From contig NZ_CP150218.1 of the NCBI RefSeq assembly GCF_037969875.1, positions 3,968,001 through 4,032,000 on the forward strand: a stretch of DNA of 64,000 bases, given 5' to 3'. The position numbers were made by a program, and so were the translations under genes. Source of the DNA: Paenibacillus sp. FSL R7-0337 (GTDB taxonomy: Bacteria; Bacillota; Bacilli; Paenibacillales; Paenibacillaceae). Shown here one piece after another: positions 8,128 to 17,184 of the stretch (its first letter is position 1; every line of letters starts with the position of its first letter). The notes beneath the pieces are model-generated. The model ran no database searches and was not told where the DNA came from. It saw only the letters and a program-made list of their open reading frames with translations.

Positions 8128-9384
8128 TTAGGCTGCCGCCTCCGCAGGCATCTCCTTCGGCTTACGCCGGAAGAACGGCTTGCCCTTAGACCAGTTAATG
8201 AACGGCTGCTCGATAACATAAAAGGAGAGCGTCGCGGCCAGATACGAGATGGCAACAACGGTGAGGCTGATGCCCAGCCAGCGCCACACATCCCTGACCC
8301 CGGAATAATGGAAATCCTGAATGCCGTACTTCTCGATTAAGGTAATGAACAGATAGTGCCATATGTAGAGGCCGAAGGACACTTTGGCCGTATACCGGAA
8401 AAAGCGGTTATCCAGCACACGCCCGGCGTACCGGCTGAAGGGTGCCGAGAACAGCACGATTCCGAACAATATGGCATAGACCGGGAACATATACGGCTGC
8501 TGCTGGAGACTGAAGTCGAATTCGCCTGCATGGCGCATCCGCCAGATCAGGAGACCGGCAAGACACAGAGCAAGTACTGCGGCGGCATCGAACACGCCGA
8601 GCTTGCTGAGCCGTTCCACTCTGGAGCGGCGCTGCAGCAAGGCGTTCGTTATCCCCGCCGCCAGAATCCCAATGGTGAAGTGGCCGAAGAAGCCGACTGG
8701 ATTGTATCGCGGCATCCAGAATTTCGCGCCGCCTACCTGGCCATAGTCCCAGCCCCGGCCCTGCTCGCTTGGAGTAAACCAATGATGAATGAGGGCATTG
8801 GCAGCAAGCACCAACCCAAATACGGCGACCCAGAACAGGATCGCCTTACCGAAGGAATGCCGCTTGCCAAGCATGAATAACACCGCCATGAAGAGTGGCA
8901 TCAGCAGGTAGCAGAATACCTCGAAGCTGATCGACCAGAGCGGCCCGTTCAAGTCGGAGGGGAAGAACGTGGTGTAGTGAAAGCCCGATGTGAAGGTGAA
9001 GGCCGCTGCAATCCGCCGCCCCAGGAACTCCATAGGAATGTCCAGCCTCCAGGTCAGGAGCAGACACACCAGCAGTGACACATAGAAACCGGGCATAATT
9101 CTAGCGGCACGGCGCAGGGTGTACGTCCGCAGGCTCGGATACGGACCATTATTCAGATACGCACTCCAGAAGGGGAACGACAGCAGGAAGCCGCTTAGCA
9201 GAAAAAACAAGCTGACCCCGCTGTTCCCCAGAAGCAGCACGGATTGCAGATCCTGGAGCCAGGGTTTTTGTGCGGGCATGATCAGCTTTTGCGACAAGTG
9301 ATGCAGAATAACAGATAAGCAAGCGATTGCACGAACACCATCCGCTCCAGATAAACGGGTACTGCCCAGACGAAGGTTTGACAT
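8128..9384 (-). CDS. Acyltransferase 3 family membrane protein
   Basis: The 418-residue product starts with DGVRAIACLSVILHHLSQ, which carries the conserved histidine of the OafA/YrhL acyltransferase-3 fold. About ten membrane helices follow (FLLSGFLLSFPFW, MPLFMAVLFMLG, FGLYIWHYLFITLI among them). These enzymes usually O-acetylate cell-wall glycans, exopolysaccharides or small molecules at the membrane. It is monocistronic, with the YtrA operon promoter downstream and a 224-bp gap upstream. The exact acceptor cannot be told. The C-terminal basic tail (KGKPFFRRKPK) is presumably cytosolic. Confidence 0.85.
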   Translation of the reverse strand: MSNLRLGSTRLSGADGVRAIACLSVILHHLSQKLIMPAQKPWLQDLQSVLLLGNSGVSLFFLLSGFLLSFPFWSAYLNNGPYPSLRTYTLRRAARIMPGFYVSLLVCLLLTWRLDIPMEFLGRRIAAAFTFTSGFHYTTFFPSDLNGPLWSISFEVFCYLLMPLFMAVLFMLGKRHSFGKAILFWVAVFGLVLAANALIHHWFTPSEQGRGWDYGQVGGAKFWMPRYNPVGFFGHFTIGILAAGITNALLQRRSRVERLSKLGVFDAAAVLALCLAGLLIWRMRHAGEFDFSLQQQPYMFPVYAILFGIVLFSAPFSRYAGRVLDNRFFRYTAKVSFGLYIWHYLFITLIEKYGIQDFHYSGVRDVWRWLGISLTVVAISYLAATLSFYVIEQPFINWSKGKPFFRRKPKEMPAEAAA

Positions 9385-9608
9385 CAGCTCAACTTCCTCT
9401 TTTCATGAGTGATTCCTGAACGGATGGCCACCAGCAACACAACCACCATAGCTGCCGGACGCAAGCAGGATAATCGAGGACTGAAGCACCGAAGCCGTAA
9501 ATTCACCACTCCTATTCGCCTAACCGATATACGCCGATATCAGGTACTCCTATCTTTCAATACACGATGGTTAAATCCTTCCGCTCTCCCGCATTCTGCC
9601 AAAATATT
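9385..9608. other. Intergenic stretch, no gene supported
   Basis: These 224 bases separate two minus-strand genes. I see no convincing terminator and no start with an SD that makes a plausible protein. A plus-strand open frame running from 9409 has no family resemblance and overlaps the VOC gene, so it is not called. Confidence 0.5.
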
Positions 9609-10079
9609 TCAGAGGTTGCCCCGGCTGGCCAGCACATGATCAAGGAATTGCACGGCATCGCTGTTGAATTTCCACCCCACGCCATACTGATCCACCAGCA
9701 TTCCGAAGCACGAAGACCATGGTGTAGCGGATAAAGGCATGATGACATGTCCGCCCGCAGACAGGCCCTTAAAGTACTCCTCAAGCTTCTGCTTGTCCTC
9801 CATCACCAGGCTGATCAGCATGGCATTCCCCTTCACCAGCGCTCCCGTTACTGCTTGCATAGAGGGCAACAGATCGGACATCATAATTGTCCCGCCCTCG
9901 AATGCTATAGAGGACTCCATAATCATCGCTAACTCATTGGCCGGCAGGGGGTAGTTCGGGTCCTGGGGAATATCTCCGAATTGGACCTTTTTCACGGTTG
10001 TAGCCTGCAAGGCCTCCGCATAGAATTCAATCGCTTGCCCGGCAACACCATCGAAATTAATATAAGCAATAGCTGACAT
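9609..10079 (-). CDS. VOC family protein (PhnB/YjdN-like)
   Basis: The 156-residue product starts with SAIAYINFDGVAGQAIEFYA, the typical first strand and helix of PhnB-type vicinal-oxygen-chelate proteins. AMIMESSIAFEGGTIMMSDL follows in the middle, and WKFNSDA lies near the end. The fold is a beta-alpha-beta-beta-beta dimer that can bind a metal, but many members have unknown substrates. It lies divergent from the WYL-domain regulator at 10179, with about 100 bp between, so that regulator may control it. Confidence 0.8.
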   Translation of the reverse strand: MSAIAYINFDGVAGQAIEFYAEALQATTVKKVQFGDIPQDPNYPLPANELAMIMESSIAFEGGTIMMSDLLPSMQAVTGALVKGNAMLISLVMEDKQKLEEYFKGLSAGGHVIMPLSATPWSSCFGMLVDQYGVGWKFNSDAVQFLDHVLASRGNL

Positions 10080-10178
10080 AGAGCATAACCTCCCTCATAA
10101 GATAAATGTAGTATAATACACGATAGGTGACGGCTATATGTCACCGTTTCACACTTCACTCAAGAAAGAGGGAACCGG

Positions 10179-11090
10179 ATGGACAAGGTGGAGCGGTTGA
10201 TTACCATCATCATGATTCTGCTCAAAAAAGACATTGTGCCCAGCACTGAATTCGCACAATTATTCGGCGTGTCCAAACGGACGATTCTCCGCGATATGGA
10301 GACGCTCAGCCTGGCGCACATTCCGATATACGCCACACCCGGCGTGCAGGGCGGCTACGGCATTATGGAAGAATACAAGATGGACAAGCGGCTGCTAAGC
10401 AGCTCCGACCTGGAGAATATACTGGCTGCACTCGGCGGGCTGGGGCAAATTCTGATCAGTGAGGATGTAGCTATGACGATTCGGAAAATAGAAGCAATGG
10501 TTAGCCCGCTCATTTCTAAGGGGTCGGTTCAGCTGTCCTTCTATGATTGGGAGGGACGCGCGGAGCTTGCCGGAGCCATGAAGCTCTGTCAGGAGGCCAT
10601 CGCCGGGGGCTGGCTGCTCTCTTTTGACTATACTGATAGAACAGGTACTCCCACAAAACGGACCGTGGAGCCTTATCAGCTTCATTTCAGTGAATCAAGC
10701 TGGTATCTGAAGGGCTTCTGTCTGGAGCGGATGGGGGCGCGGATGTTCAAGCTCTCCCGGATGGAGCAGCTGAAGCGGAAGGAACAGACCTTCAGCCCCA
10801 GAGCCGAAATGCTGAATCAGGCACGGGAGGCTGAAGTTCCGCCGCAGTTAACCGAAGTGAAGGCACTGATCTCGCCGGGCATCAAGGATCAATTCATTGA
10901 ACGGTACGGCCGCAAGAGCATCGAAGCCTATAACGCGGAACAACTGCTGGCTACGTTCTATATTCCGCAGCACCCGATCGGATATCAATTCCTGGCCGGC
11001 TTCGGCACCCATCTGGAGATTATGGAGCCGAAGGATTACCGTGAAGAATTCCGTAAGTACCTGCTTGAAATGATGAGCCGGTATGCATAA
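10179..11090 (+). CDS. HTH/WYL-domain transcriptional regulator (YafY-like)
   Basis: The 303-residue product has an N-terminal winged HTH (residues about 5-60: FAQLFGVSKRTILRDMETLS). A WYL domain at about 140-215 ends in the ESSWYLKGFCLERMGARMFK segment, and a C-terminal WCX extension follows. WYL proteins sense nucleic acids or small ligands and repress or activate nearby genes. GAGGGAACCGG precedes the ATG. The divergent VOC gene is the obvious candidate target. The length is normal for the family. Confidence 0.88.
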   Translation: MDKVERLITIIMILLKKDIVPSTEFAQLFGVSKRTILRDMETLSLAHIPIYATPGVQGGYGIMEEYKMDKRLLSSSDLENILAALGGLGQILISEDVAMTIRKIEAMVSPLISKGSVQLSFYDWEGRAELAGAMKLCQEAIAGGWLLSFDYTDRTGTPTKRTVEPYQLHFSESSWYLKGFCLERMGARMFKLSRMEQLKRKEQTFSPRAEMLNQAREAEVPPQLTEVKALISPGIKDQFIERYGRKSIEAYNAEQLLATFYIPQHPIGYQFLAGFGTHLEIMEPKDYREEFRKYLLEMMSRYA

Positions 11091-11165
11091 AAGTCACTAT
11101 ACGGAGAGGCCGGCTGTCACGAGGCTAGCTTTCCCCCGTACGGTTCAATGGTAATGAGGATGCGC

Positions 11166-12074
11166 TTAGACCGGTGACCACAGCGGCCAGCGACAGACCA
11201 TATTTAAGTTATCTCCGTGCAGCTCCGCGGTCAAAGTACCGTTCATCTTGTTCATGAGGCTTTTGGCAATGGACAGTCCCAATCCTGAGCCTTGCCCTGA
11301 CCGGGTACGGTCCACCGTATAGAAGCGGTCGAACAGCAGCCTCACATCCATGTCGGATAGGTCCTTCGCTTCGTTCACAATCCGCAGCTCTGCTGTCGTC
11401 TCCCGCTGCTCGAAACAGATGAACACCGGGCCGGTAGCGTGCTTCAACGTATTGATAAGCAGGTTCTCAACGACCCTCCGCACGGCCGATTCGTCAGCAT
11501 AGACTGCTACCGGTTCCTTGGGGAGCCAGATGTCCGGCATCAGTCCCCGCTCATTAAACGAATCGTAGAAACCGACCAGTGTGTCCGATAGCAGAACCGT
11601 CATTACAATCCGCTCGGTTTTAAGCTGATAATCCGCAGATTCGATTAAGGACAACTCAAAAAAATCGTTCAACAGGGCCTGAAGCCGCTTTGTCCGGTTT
11701 TTGACAACGCTCAGATATTCGCGCTTCTCATCAGGCGTTATCGGCTCTACTTCCAGCAATTGAATATAGCCAAAGATGGAGGTTAGCGGCGTACGGATAT
11801 CATGAGAGATGTTGGCAATTGCCTGACGCAGCTCATTCTCTGTCTGCCTGCGGTTAGCCTCCGCTTCAACAATCAGATCGGATTGGAGGTTAATCTGGCC
11901 TGCTAGCGCTTCGAGGTGCTTGTCAAATAGCGTGACCTCCAGCTTTTTACCAGTGGCTCGTTCGTTATAGCGGCGAAGCTGCCTAGTCATCCTCACCAGC
12001 TCCCGCCTCAGCACTAGAAGATGGGCCAGCAGGAGAGCCGCCGCTGTAACCGATACGAGCATTACGATGAACAA
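11166..12074 (-). CDS. Sensor histidine kinase of the BcrAB-like operon
   Basis: The 302-residue product starts at TTG 12074 with AGGGGGCGGAG just upstream, 19 bp after the permease stop. One N-terminal membrane helix (FIVMLVSVTAAALLLAHLLV) leads directly to a cytosolic region. The H-box ISHDIRTPLTSIFGY, N-box NLLINTLKHA and G-box GSGLGLSIAKSL are all present. No extracellular sensor domain is visible, so stimulus detection probably depends on the membrane segment or the linked transporter. It should phosphorylate the response regulator encoded at 13857-14549. It is the last gene of that operon. Confidence 0.88.
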   Translation of the reverse strand: MFIVMLVSVTAAALLLAHLLVLRRELVRMTRQLRRYNERATGKKLEVTLFDKHLEALAGQINLQSDLIVEAEANRRQTENELRQAIANISHDIRTPLTSIFGYIQLLEVEPITPDEKREYLSVVKNRTKRLQALLNDFFELSLIESADYQLKTERIVMTVLLSDTLVGFYDSFNERGLMPDIWLPKEPVAVYADESAVRRVVENLLINTLKHATGPVFICFEQRETTAELRIVNEAKDLSDMDVRLLFDRFYTVDRTRSGQGSGLGLSIAKSLMNKMNGTLTAELHGDNLNMVCRWPLWSPV

Positions 12075-12093
12075 GACTCTCCGCCCCCTTCTC

Positions 12094-12855
12094 TTACTTA
12101 ATTTCCTTCTTGCGGAATACGAGAACGCCCAGCAGCCCGGATACAACTATCGTCAGCAGCGGTGCCAGCAGGAGAGCCGGCAGATCGCTACCATCCATAT
12201 GAGTCTTGCCGATTTCACCCAGCAGCTTGAAGACCGAGTAATCGTACACCGTAGCTAGAACCGGGATATACTCCGCCAAGGATCCCAATATCATATTAAT
12301 AGCCAGGAAGAAGATCATCAGGAAGCTGATGGTCTTGCCGCTCTCGGCGAACACCGCTGTGAATAAAGCCCCGATTGCTGCGTAGGCAGCCGTGTACAAC
12401 AACGTGAATCCGAGGGCCCGGGGGATGAAGAGAGCATCCACTCCCTCCGGCAACTGGCCGAAGCCTGAAATCATTGATACTTCGGCCAAGCTGAGCAGGG
12501 GAAATATCAGAGAAATCACCATAGCTCCCGCTGAGAATCCAATCAGCTTGGCTGTGTAGAGCTTCCCTCTGTCGTTGCCCGACGAAGCGGCCGACTTCAT
12601 GACACCTGTCGTATATTCGCTGGCAATGAAGAATCCGGCCAACGCAGCCACGCTGAATTTAATAACATAACCATTGCTGGCCACGAATTTAATCAGAAAT
12701 TCGGCACCGGTGAACTGCGGCTTGCCGCTGGTCTTATTATCGATATAGTAGAGCAGGGGATAGGCCAGGGAAAGCAGGGCAATGATGAGCAGCAACACTA
12801 GGAACGACCGGTCCCTGCGCAGCTTGAACAGCTCCGCTCTGATCAGGTTATACAT
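12094..12855 (-). CDS. ABC-2 family permease (BcrB-like)
   Basis: The 253-residue product has six hydrophobic segments, with SFLVLLLIIALLSLAYPLLY first and LLLAPLLTIVVSGLLGVLVF last. The N-terminus NLIRAELFKLRRDRSF is typical of lantibiotic or bacitracin-type export permeases. ATG 12855 with GGGGG upstream is preferred over the ATG three codons earlier. The start overlaps the ATPase stop as ATGTATAA. It works with the ATPase upstream; peptide-antibiotic efflux is the likely role by family and by its two-component neighbours. Confidence 0.8.
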   Translation of the reverse strand: MYNLIRAELFKLRRDRSFLVLLLIIALLSLAYPLLYYIDNKTSGKPQFTGAEFLIKFVASNGYVIKFSVAALAGFFIASEYTTGVMKSAASSGNDRGKLYTAKLIGFSAGAMVISLIFPLLSLAEVSMISGFGQLPEGVDALFIPRALGFTLLYTAAYAAIGALFTAVFAESGKTISFLMIFFLAINMILGSLAEYIPVLATVYDYSVFKLLGEIGKTHMDGSDLPALLLAPLLTIVVSGLLGVLVFRKKEIK

Positions 12856-13771
12856 GCCCTGCACCCCCGATCCGCTTCATGAAATAGCTCTCCAGATCTG
12901 CCCCCATGGACATAAACTGCTCGATGGTAAGACCTGCAGAGAATAGGGCCGTGGACACCTTGCCGGGCTGTTCCCGGTACCCGTACAGCTTGATGACACC
13001 ATCCGGCATGACCTCGAAGTCGGTTGTGCCCAGCTCGTTCTGAATTACCATGGCTGCTCTGTCCGGATGATCCGCTTTAATATGGACATACTGCTGGCAT
13101 TTATCGTTCAATTCCCGCGCGGTAAGCTGCTCCAGCAGCTTGCCTTGATGGATAATGCCGTAATGGCTGGCGAGCAAATGCAACTCGCTTAGAACATGGC
13201 TGGAGATCAGAATCGTTAACCCCCGTTCATGATTGAGCCGCTTAAGCAATTCGCGCATTTCGATAACGCTCATCGGGTCAAGCCCATTGGTGGGCTCATC
13301 CAGAATCAGAAATTCCGGGTCGTTTAGCATGGCAACGGCAAGGCCCAGCCTCTGCTTCATACCTAGCGAGAAATTCTTCACCTTCTTCCGCCCTGTGTCC
13401 TGCAGTCCAACCAGTTCCAGCATTCTGCGGATGGAGTCCTGGCCGGGAATGCCCCGAAGAAGACGGTTCACCTCCAGATTCTCACGGGCCGTCATCTGCG
13501 GGAACAACGAGGGACCTTCAATAATCAGTCCCATCCGTTTACGGGCCTCGGTTAGCTCCCGTTCCGTACCGGTGCCAAATAATTCAATTGTTCCTTCCGA
13601 TGGAAAAGCAAGTCCGGTGACAATACGCATCAGCGTCGATTTGCCGGCTCCATTCTGTCCAATAAAGCCATAGATCGCGCCCTTGCGGATAGAGATATTC
13701 ACTTTATCCAGCGCAACACTGCCTTTGAATCTTTTGGTCAACTGATTCGTTTGCAACACATATTCACTCAT
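12848..13771 (-). CDS. ABC transporter ATPase (BcrA-like)
   Basis: The 307-residue product has Walker A GQNGAGKST, the signature LSLGMKQRLGLA-like stretch FSLGMKQRLGLAVAM, Walker B FLILDEPTNGLDP and ISSHVLSELHLLA. The length and C-terminal domain fit the bacitracin/lantibiotic resistance group. The start MSEYVLQTNQLTKRF at 13771 has AAGGAGG eleven bases upstream. The ORF could extend upstream to 13819, but without an SD. It follows the response-regulator gene by 85 bp. That gap contains inverted repeats (for example CTTAAGA/TCTTAAG at 13845-13861) that may be a promoter or attenuator element. Confidence 0.88.
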   Translation of the reverse strand: MSEYVLQTNQLTKRFKGSVALDKVNISIRKGAIYGFIGQNGAGKSTLMRIVTGLAFPSEGTIELFGTGTERELTEARKRMGLIIEGPSLFPQMTARENLEVNRLLRGIPGQDSIRRMLELVGLQDTGRKKVKNFSLGMKQRLGLAVAMLNDPEFLILDEPTNGLDPMSVIEMRELLKRLNHERGLTILISSHVLSELHLLASHYGIIHQGKLLEQLTARELNDKCQQYVHIKADHPDRAAMVIQNELGTTDFEVMPDGVIKLYGYREQPGKVSTALFSAGLTIEQFMSMGADLESYFMKRIGGAGHV

Positions 13772-13856
13772 TGCTGCCTTGGCCTCCTTCACATGTGATA
13801 GACCAAGTATAGAAATCAAAACTTAAAAAGGGCTAAAGCCAACCCTTAAGAATATC

Positions 13857-14549
13857 TTAAGACTTCAGCCGGTAGCCCATACCCCATACGGTCTCGATAT
13901 AATCACTGCCGGGCGCAGTCTTCGCCAGCTTGCCCCGCAGATTGCTCACATGGACGTTAACCGTATTATCGTCACCATAATAGGGCTCCCCCCATACGCT
14001 CTCGTACAGATTGGCCTTAGTGAATACCTTTCTGGGTTCCGATAACAGCAACTGGAGAATTTCATACTCCCGGGCAGTCAGAGCTACCTCCACTCCCTCT
14101 GCTGTTACCACTTTGGAATCGCAATCCAGCACAAGACCGTTATACTGGAGGATGCGGGCTGAAGCTGAGGGTATAATCTGCATGAACCGGCGCAAATGGG
14201 AGTCAATCCGTGCCGATACCTCCTCAATATCAAAAGGCTTCGTAATAAAATCATCTGCACCTCCGCGCAGTGCCGACACCTTGGTCTGCTGCTCTCCCTT
14301 CGCCGAGATAATAAGGACAGGCATACTCCCCCGCGCGCGAATCCAATTCAGCAGCTCCTCTCCCGTCATTCCCGGCAGCATCAGATCAAGCAGAACCATG
14401 CTCCATTGCCGCTGCTCCAGATAGAGTAGGGCCTCTGTACCGGAGAAGGCGGGCTGGGGAAAATATCCGCTTTTTGTAATAATGCTGCACAGCAGCCGGC
14501 TAATGTCACTGTCGTCTTCAGCAACTAGAATAGATATTGGCTTGTCCAT
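13857..14549 (-). CDS. OmpR/PhoB-type response regulator
   Basis: The 230-residue product has a receiver domain (1-120) with the acidic pocket VAEDDSD, phospho-acceptor aspartate in MVLLDLMLPGMTG, and the conserved SAKGE and K in FITKPFDIEEV. The C-terminal winged helix (about 130-228) includes LTAREYEILQLLLSEP and VNVHVSNLRGKL. It is the first gene of the operon regulator-ATPase-permease-kinase, transcribed leftward. GAGGAGATCCG precedes the ATG. It most likely activates this operon on exposure to a peptide antibiotic. Confidence 0.9.
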   Translation of the reverse strand: MDKPISILVAEDDSDISRLLCSIITKSGYFPQPAFSGTEALLYLEQRQWSMVLLDLMLPGMTGEELLNWIRARGSMPVLIISAKGEQQTKVSALRGGADDFITKPFDIEEVSARIDSHLRRFMQIIPSASARILQYNGLVLDCDSKVVTAEGVEVALTAREYEILQLLLSEPRKVFTKANLYESVWGEPYYGDDNTVNVHVSNLRGKLAKTAPGSDYIETVWGMGYRLKS

Positions 14550-14664
14550 CGGATCTCCTCATGTCATTCATCTTCCGCAGCACATCCTATAATTTGTATA
14601 CTTCAGCCTATATGATAGACCATTGCTGCCGCAAGTTCCAGCGCCAGATGGTGGACGAAGAGCA

Positions 14665-15687
14665 TTAATCCAGCTCCTTCAGGAAATCCTCAATCTGATT
14701 CATATAGCCCGGAACTGTGATTTGGCGCGGAGCAAAGAGGCTGACCATGAGCGCCCTTAAGCTGGAGTCCGCTGTCTTTTTGCTCAGCATAGAATGCTCT
14801 GCGTCCGGGAAGACCGCTACGGTCAGCAGTTCAGGCTGGATCATCTTGCGGTACACCTGCTCCGTCTCCTGCCAGTCGACATGAATATCCTGCTGGCCCA
14901 GCAGCAACAGTACCGGAGAGCGGAACTGCTTAAGATCCTGCTCGGCATCCGACAGGTAATTCTTGCTGACAAACGTCCACCGCTCCTTCGTCATCGGGTC
15001 ATCTTCCTTCACCGCAGCCAGATAGTCTTCATAGCTCGCCCTCTGCGCCAAAAGCTGCCGAACTTCGTTGTTAGCCGCCTCTTCGGCTGCAATTTCCGTC
15101 TCCGTTTTTCCTTCCTGCAGCATCTGCTGCCGGGTATGATAGGCACCCTGGCGCAGCCAGTTAATGGCCGGGGAGACCAGAATGCTGAAGGCGAGCGGCT
15201 CCTTCCCGGCCAGCTTGGGAATCACCCAGCCTGCCTGACTGGCGCCCCACACCCCGATCCGGTCCGGGTCGATATTCGGCTGCTTCCGGGCCCATGCGAT
15301 AGCCTCGCGGGCTTCCTCTACCCGGTCATCTATACTCTGATCCAGCCAATTGCCTGTGGAAGCGCCGATTCCTCTTTTATCAAGAGACAAGGAGGCATAC
15401 CCCAGACCGGCTAACCGCTCCCATAGCGGCTTATACCCGTCATCATGCGAGGCATTAATCGGCCCGTCCCCATGAATGAAGAGGACCAGTCCCAGCTTGC
15501 CGGAAGATACGGAAGACCCCTTGGGCAACACCAGCGTACCCGTCAGCTCGCCCTCAGGCGACGCAATCTGGATGGCCTGCTCCATCATCTCAAAGCGGTT
15601 CTGCTGCACGATATACATTCCTGCCCCGCTAATCAGCAAAAGCACTACCACACATAGATAAATCAAGATCTTCTTGTTCTTCATCAT
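14665..15687 (-). CDS. Membrane-anchored alpha/beta hydrolase
   Basis: The 340-residue product has an N-terminal membrane anchor (KKILIYLCVVVLLLISGAGM). A hydrolase domain follows with the oxyanion-loop motif FIHGDGPINASHDDGY, the nucleophile elbow GVWGASQAGW, an acid region LLLLGQQDIHVDW and the catalytic His in FPDAEHSML. This fits the extracellular dipeptidyl-peptidase/acetyl-esterase-like hydrolase group. The ATG overlaps the stop of the GNAT gene (TAATG), so it is translationally coupled to it and probably controlled by the MerR protein at the head of the operon. The substrate is unknown. Confidence 0.82.
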   Translation of the reverse strand: MMKNKKILIYLCVVVLLLISGAGMYIVQQNRFEMMEQAIQIASPEGELTGTLVLPKGSSVSSGKLGLVLFIHGDGPINASHDDGYKPLWERLAGLGYASLSLDKRGIGASTGNWLDQSIDDRVEEAREAIAWARKQPNIDPDRIGVWGASQAGWVIPKLAGKEPLAFSILVSPAINWLRQGAYHTRQQMLQEGKTETEIAAEEAANNEVRQLLAQRASYEDYLAAVKEDDPMTKERWTFVSKNYLSDAEQDLKQFRSPVLLLLGQQDIHVDWQETEQVYRKMIQPELLTVAVFPDAEHSMLSKKTADSSLRALMVSLFAPRQITVPGYMNQIEDFLKELD

Positions 15688-16334
15688 TACTCTATCTGTC
15701 TCCCTTTTTGGATCAAGACCATGTAATCCCATGCCCGTTCGCCCAATAATAAGTGTAGGAGCTGCCTGTTCTGACGGGCACTTGTCTGAAAGGACAGCCG
15801 CTCATAGAGCTGTCTGGCCCGCGGATTGCTGGCTGCAACATGCAGGCTGAGGCGGTCCAGGCCGGGATCGGCAGCCACAGCCTCCCCGGCCCATCCGAGC
15901 AGCAGCCGGCCTACGCCTTTGCTGTGGTGGGCCGGATGAACCGCCAGGTCGGTAATATAACACTCGCCGGCCTTGGAGTAATGTTCAAGTGTCGCCAGAC
16001 CAGCCAGCAGCCGGACCATGCCGCGTCTCCTTAGCAGAGAGAATACAGCAGGCAACGCGGGCAGCAGCTTACCCCTTACCTGCTGATCCGCCGCAGGCTT
16101 ATATTTCATCCCGATGCTGCCAATCACCTCTCCCTGCTGCAAGGCGACGCTTCTGAGGGCGAACGGTCCGGCCGGAGCATAGTCGAGCAGCGCCTCCAGA
16201 CCTTCAGCCAGCACAGCCTCATTCAGACGCAGCCGCCTGTGGAATTTGGCCAGGAACGCCTGGGCCAGCAACTGGCTTACCGGCCGGTTATACTCCGGCC
16301 GCATCGGCTCTATCGTAATCGGGGCTGCGCTCAT
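15687..16334 (-). CDS. GNAT family N-acetyltransferase
   Basis: The 215-residue product has the acetyl-CoA binding core: ECYITDLAVHPAHHSKGVGR followed by LLLGWAGEAV, then LSLHVAASNPRARQLYERLSF. Such enzymes acetylate amino groups of small molecules or proteins. It overlaps the MerR gene by four bases (ATGA) and the hydrolase gene by one, so the three form a tight operon. Both enzymes being under a MerR-type regulator suggests a response to a small toxic compound, which is inference. Confidence 0.85.
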   Translation of the reverse strand: MSAAPITIEPMRPEYNRPVSQLLAQAFLAKFHRRLRLNEAVLAEGLEALLDYAPAGPFALRSVALQQGEVIGSIGMKYKPAADQQVRGKLLPALPAVFSLLRRRGMVRLLAGLATLEHYSKAGECYITDLAVHPAHHSKGVGRLLLGWAGEAVAADPGLDRLSLHVAASNPRARQLYERLSFQTSARQNRQLLHLLLGERAWDYMVLIQKGRQIE

Positions 16335-17116
16335 AAGGAAACCGTCCCTTGCGCAGGTGCTCCCGGCTGAATCAGCGCCTTCAGCTCATAATGCAGCTTA
16401 CCCGGAGCGAACAGCGACAGATACGACCGTTCAATCACCACCAGGGGCCCCGCCAGCGGAATCGCTTCTGCGGCAGCATAGGTGAAGAAATCGTCACACT
16501 GTTCTTCAAGCTCCTCTTCCTGAATCACACATTGCAGCGTCAGGTACTCTCCTGCCGGAAGAGTCAGATCGCCTGGAGCCTGCCCCTCCAGATATAGGGT
16601 CACGGTATCCTGCTCATCTGCCACATAATAAATATCCGATTCAAACAGATTGGGTATGCCTGCCGCCTGCTCCGCCAGCAGCGCTGCACTGAGCTGACTA
16701 TACGAATCCAGCTTCATCATCTCGGTGAGATAGACCTCAGACTGCTGCACCCGCTGGAAGGGCTCCGCCTGCGAGCTGTAGCTCTGCTCCTCCTCCAGCA
16801 TCTTGCGGATGAACTGCCGTAGCTCCTGAAGACGCGCCAGCTCCTGTTCAATCCCTTCGAGAGAGTGCTCCAACAGCCCGCGATGCTGCTCCGGACTATA
16901 GCTCATACATTCGTTAATCGATTGAACAGGCACTTCAAGCTTGCGGAGCAGCAGGATATGCGCGAGCTGATACACTTGATCCATACTGTACATTCTGTAC
17001 TGATTCTCACCGGTATAAGCAGGCTGCAGAACACCCTTCTCTTCAAAATACCGGATCTGGTGGACCGACACATTCATCAGCTTGGCCAGCTCACTAATCG
17101 TTATTTCATCTCTCAT
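16331..17116 (-). CDS. MerR family regulator with C-terminal effector domain
   Basis: The 261-residue product has an N-terminal MerR winged helix (ISELAKLMNVSVHQIRYFEE, then KGVLQPAYTGENQYRMYSMD), a long coiled-coil helix (about 75-115: LEGIEQELARLQELRQFIRK) and a beta-rich C-terminal domain. The C-terminal domain resembles multidrug-sensing GyrI-like modules. The start ATG 17116 has GGGGAG upstream. The promoter at 17154-17184 has the 19-bp spacer and dyad of MerR-regulated promoters, so the gene likely controls its own operon with the GNAT and hydrolase genes. Confidence 0.85.
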   Translation of the reverse strand: MRDEITISELAKLMNVSVHQIRYFEEKGVLQPAYTGENQYRMYSMDQVYQLAHILLLRKLEVPVQSINECMSYSPEQHRGLLEHSLEGIEQELARLQELRQFIRKMLEEEQSYSSQAEPFQRVQQSEVYLTEMMKLDSYSQLSAALLAEQAAGIPNLFESDIYYVADEQDTVTLYLEGQAPGDLTLPAGEYLTLQCVIQEEELEEQCDDFFTYAAAEAIPLAGPLVVIERSYLSLFAPGKLHYELKALIQPGAPAQGTVSL

Positions 17117-17153
17117 CCTAATCACTCCCCGGACTACGGCTTGGAATATCTCT

Positions 17154-17184
17154 ACGATACACCCTAGGTCTGACCTAAGGTCAA
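17154..17184 (-). promoter_or_regulatory. MerR-type promoter with 19-bp spacer and dyad
   Basis: On the minus strand, TTGACC (17179-17184) and TATCGT (17154-17159) are separated by exactly 19 bases. The spacer holds the near-perfect dyad CCTTAGGTC-A-GACCTAGGG. Overlong spacers with a central dyad are the signature of promoters untwisted by MerR proteins. The -35 element overlaps the stop region of the upstream LysR gene. Confidence 0.75.

Noticed and set aside
8356..8880. Plus-strand ORF of 174 codons
   Set aside because: It is antisense to the acyltransferase gene, which has clear family motifs; no SD or protein family.
9409..9639. 76-codon plus-strand ORF in the acyltransferase/VOC gap
   Set aside because: Basic, low-information translation, no SD, overlaps the VOC gene end.
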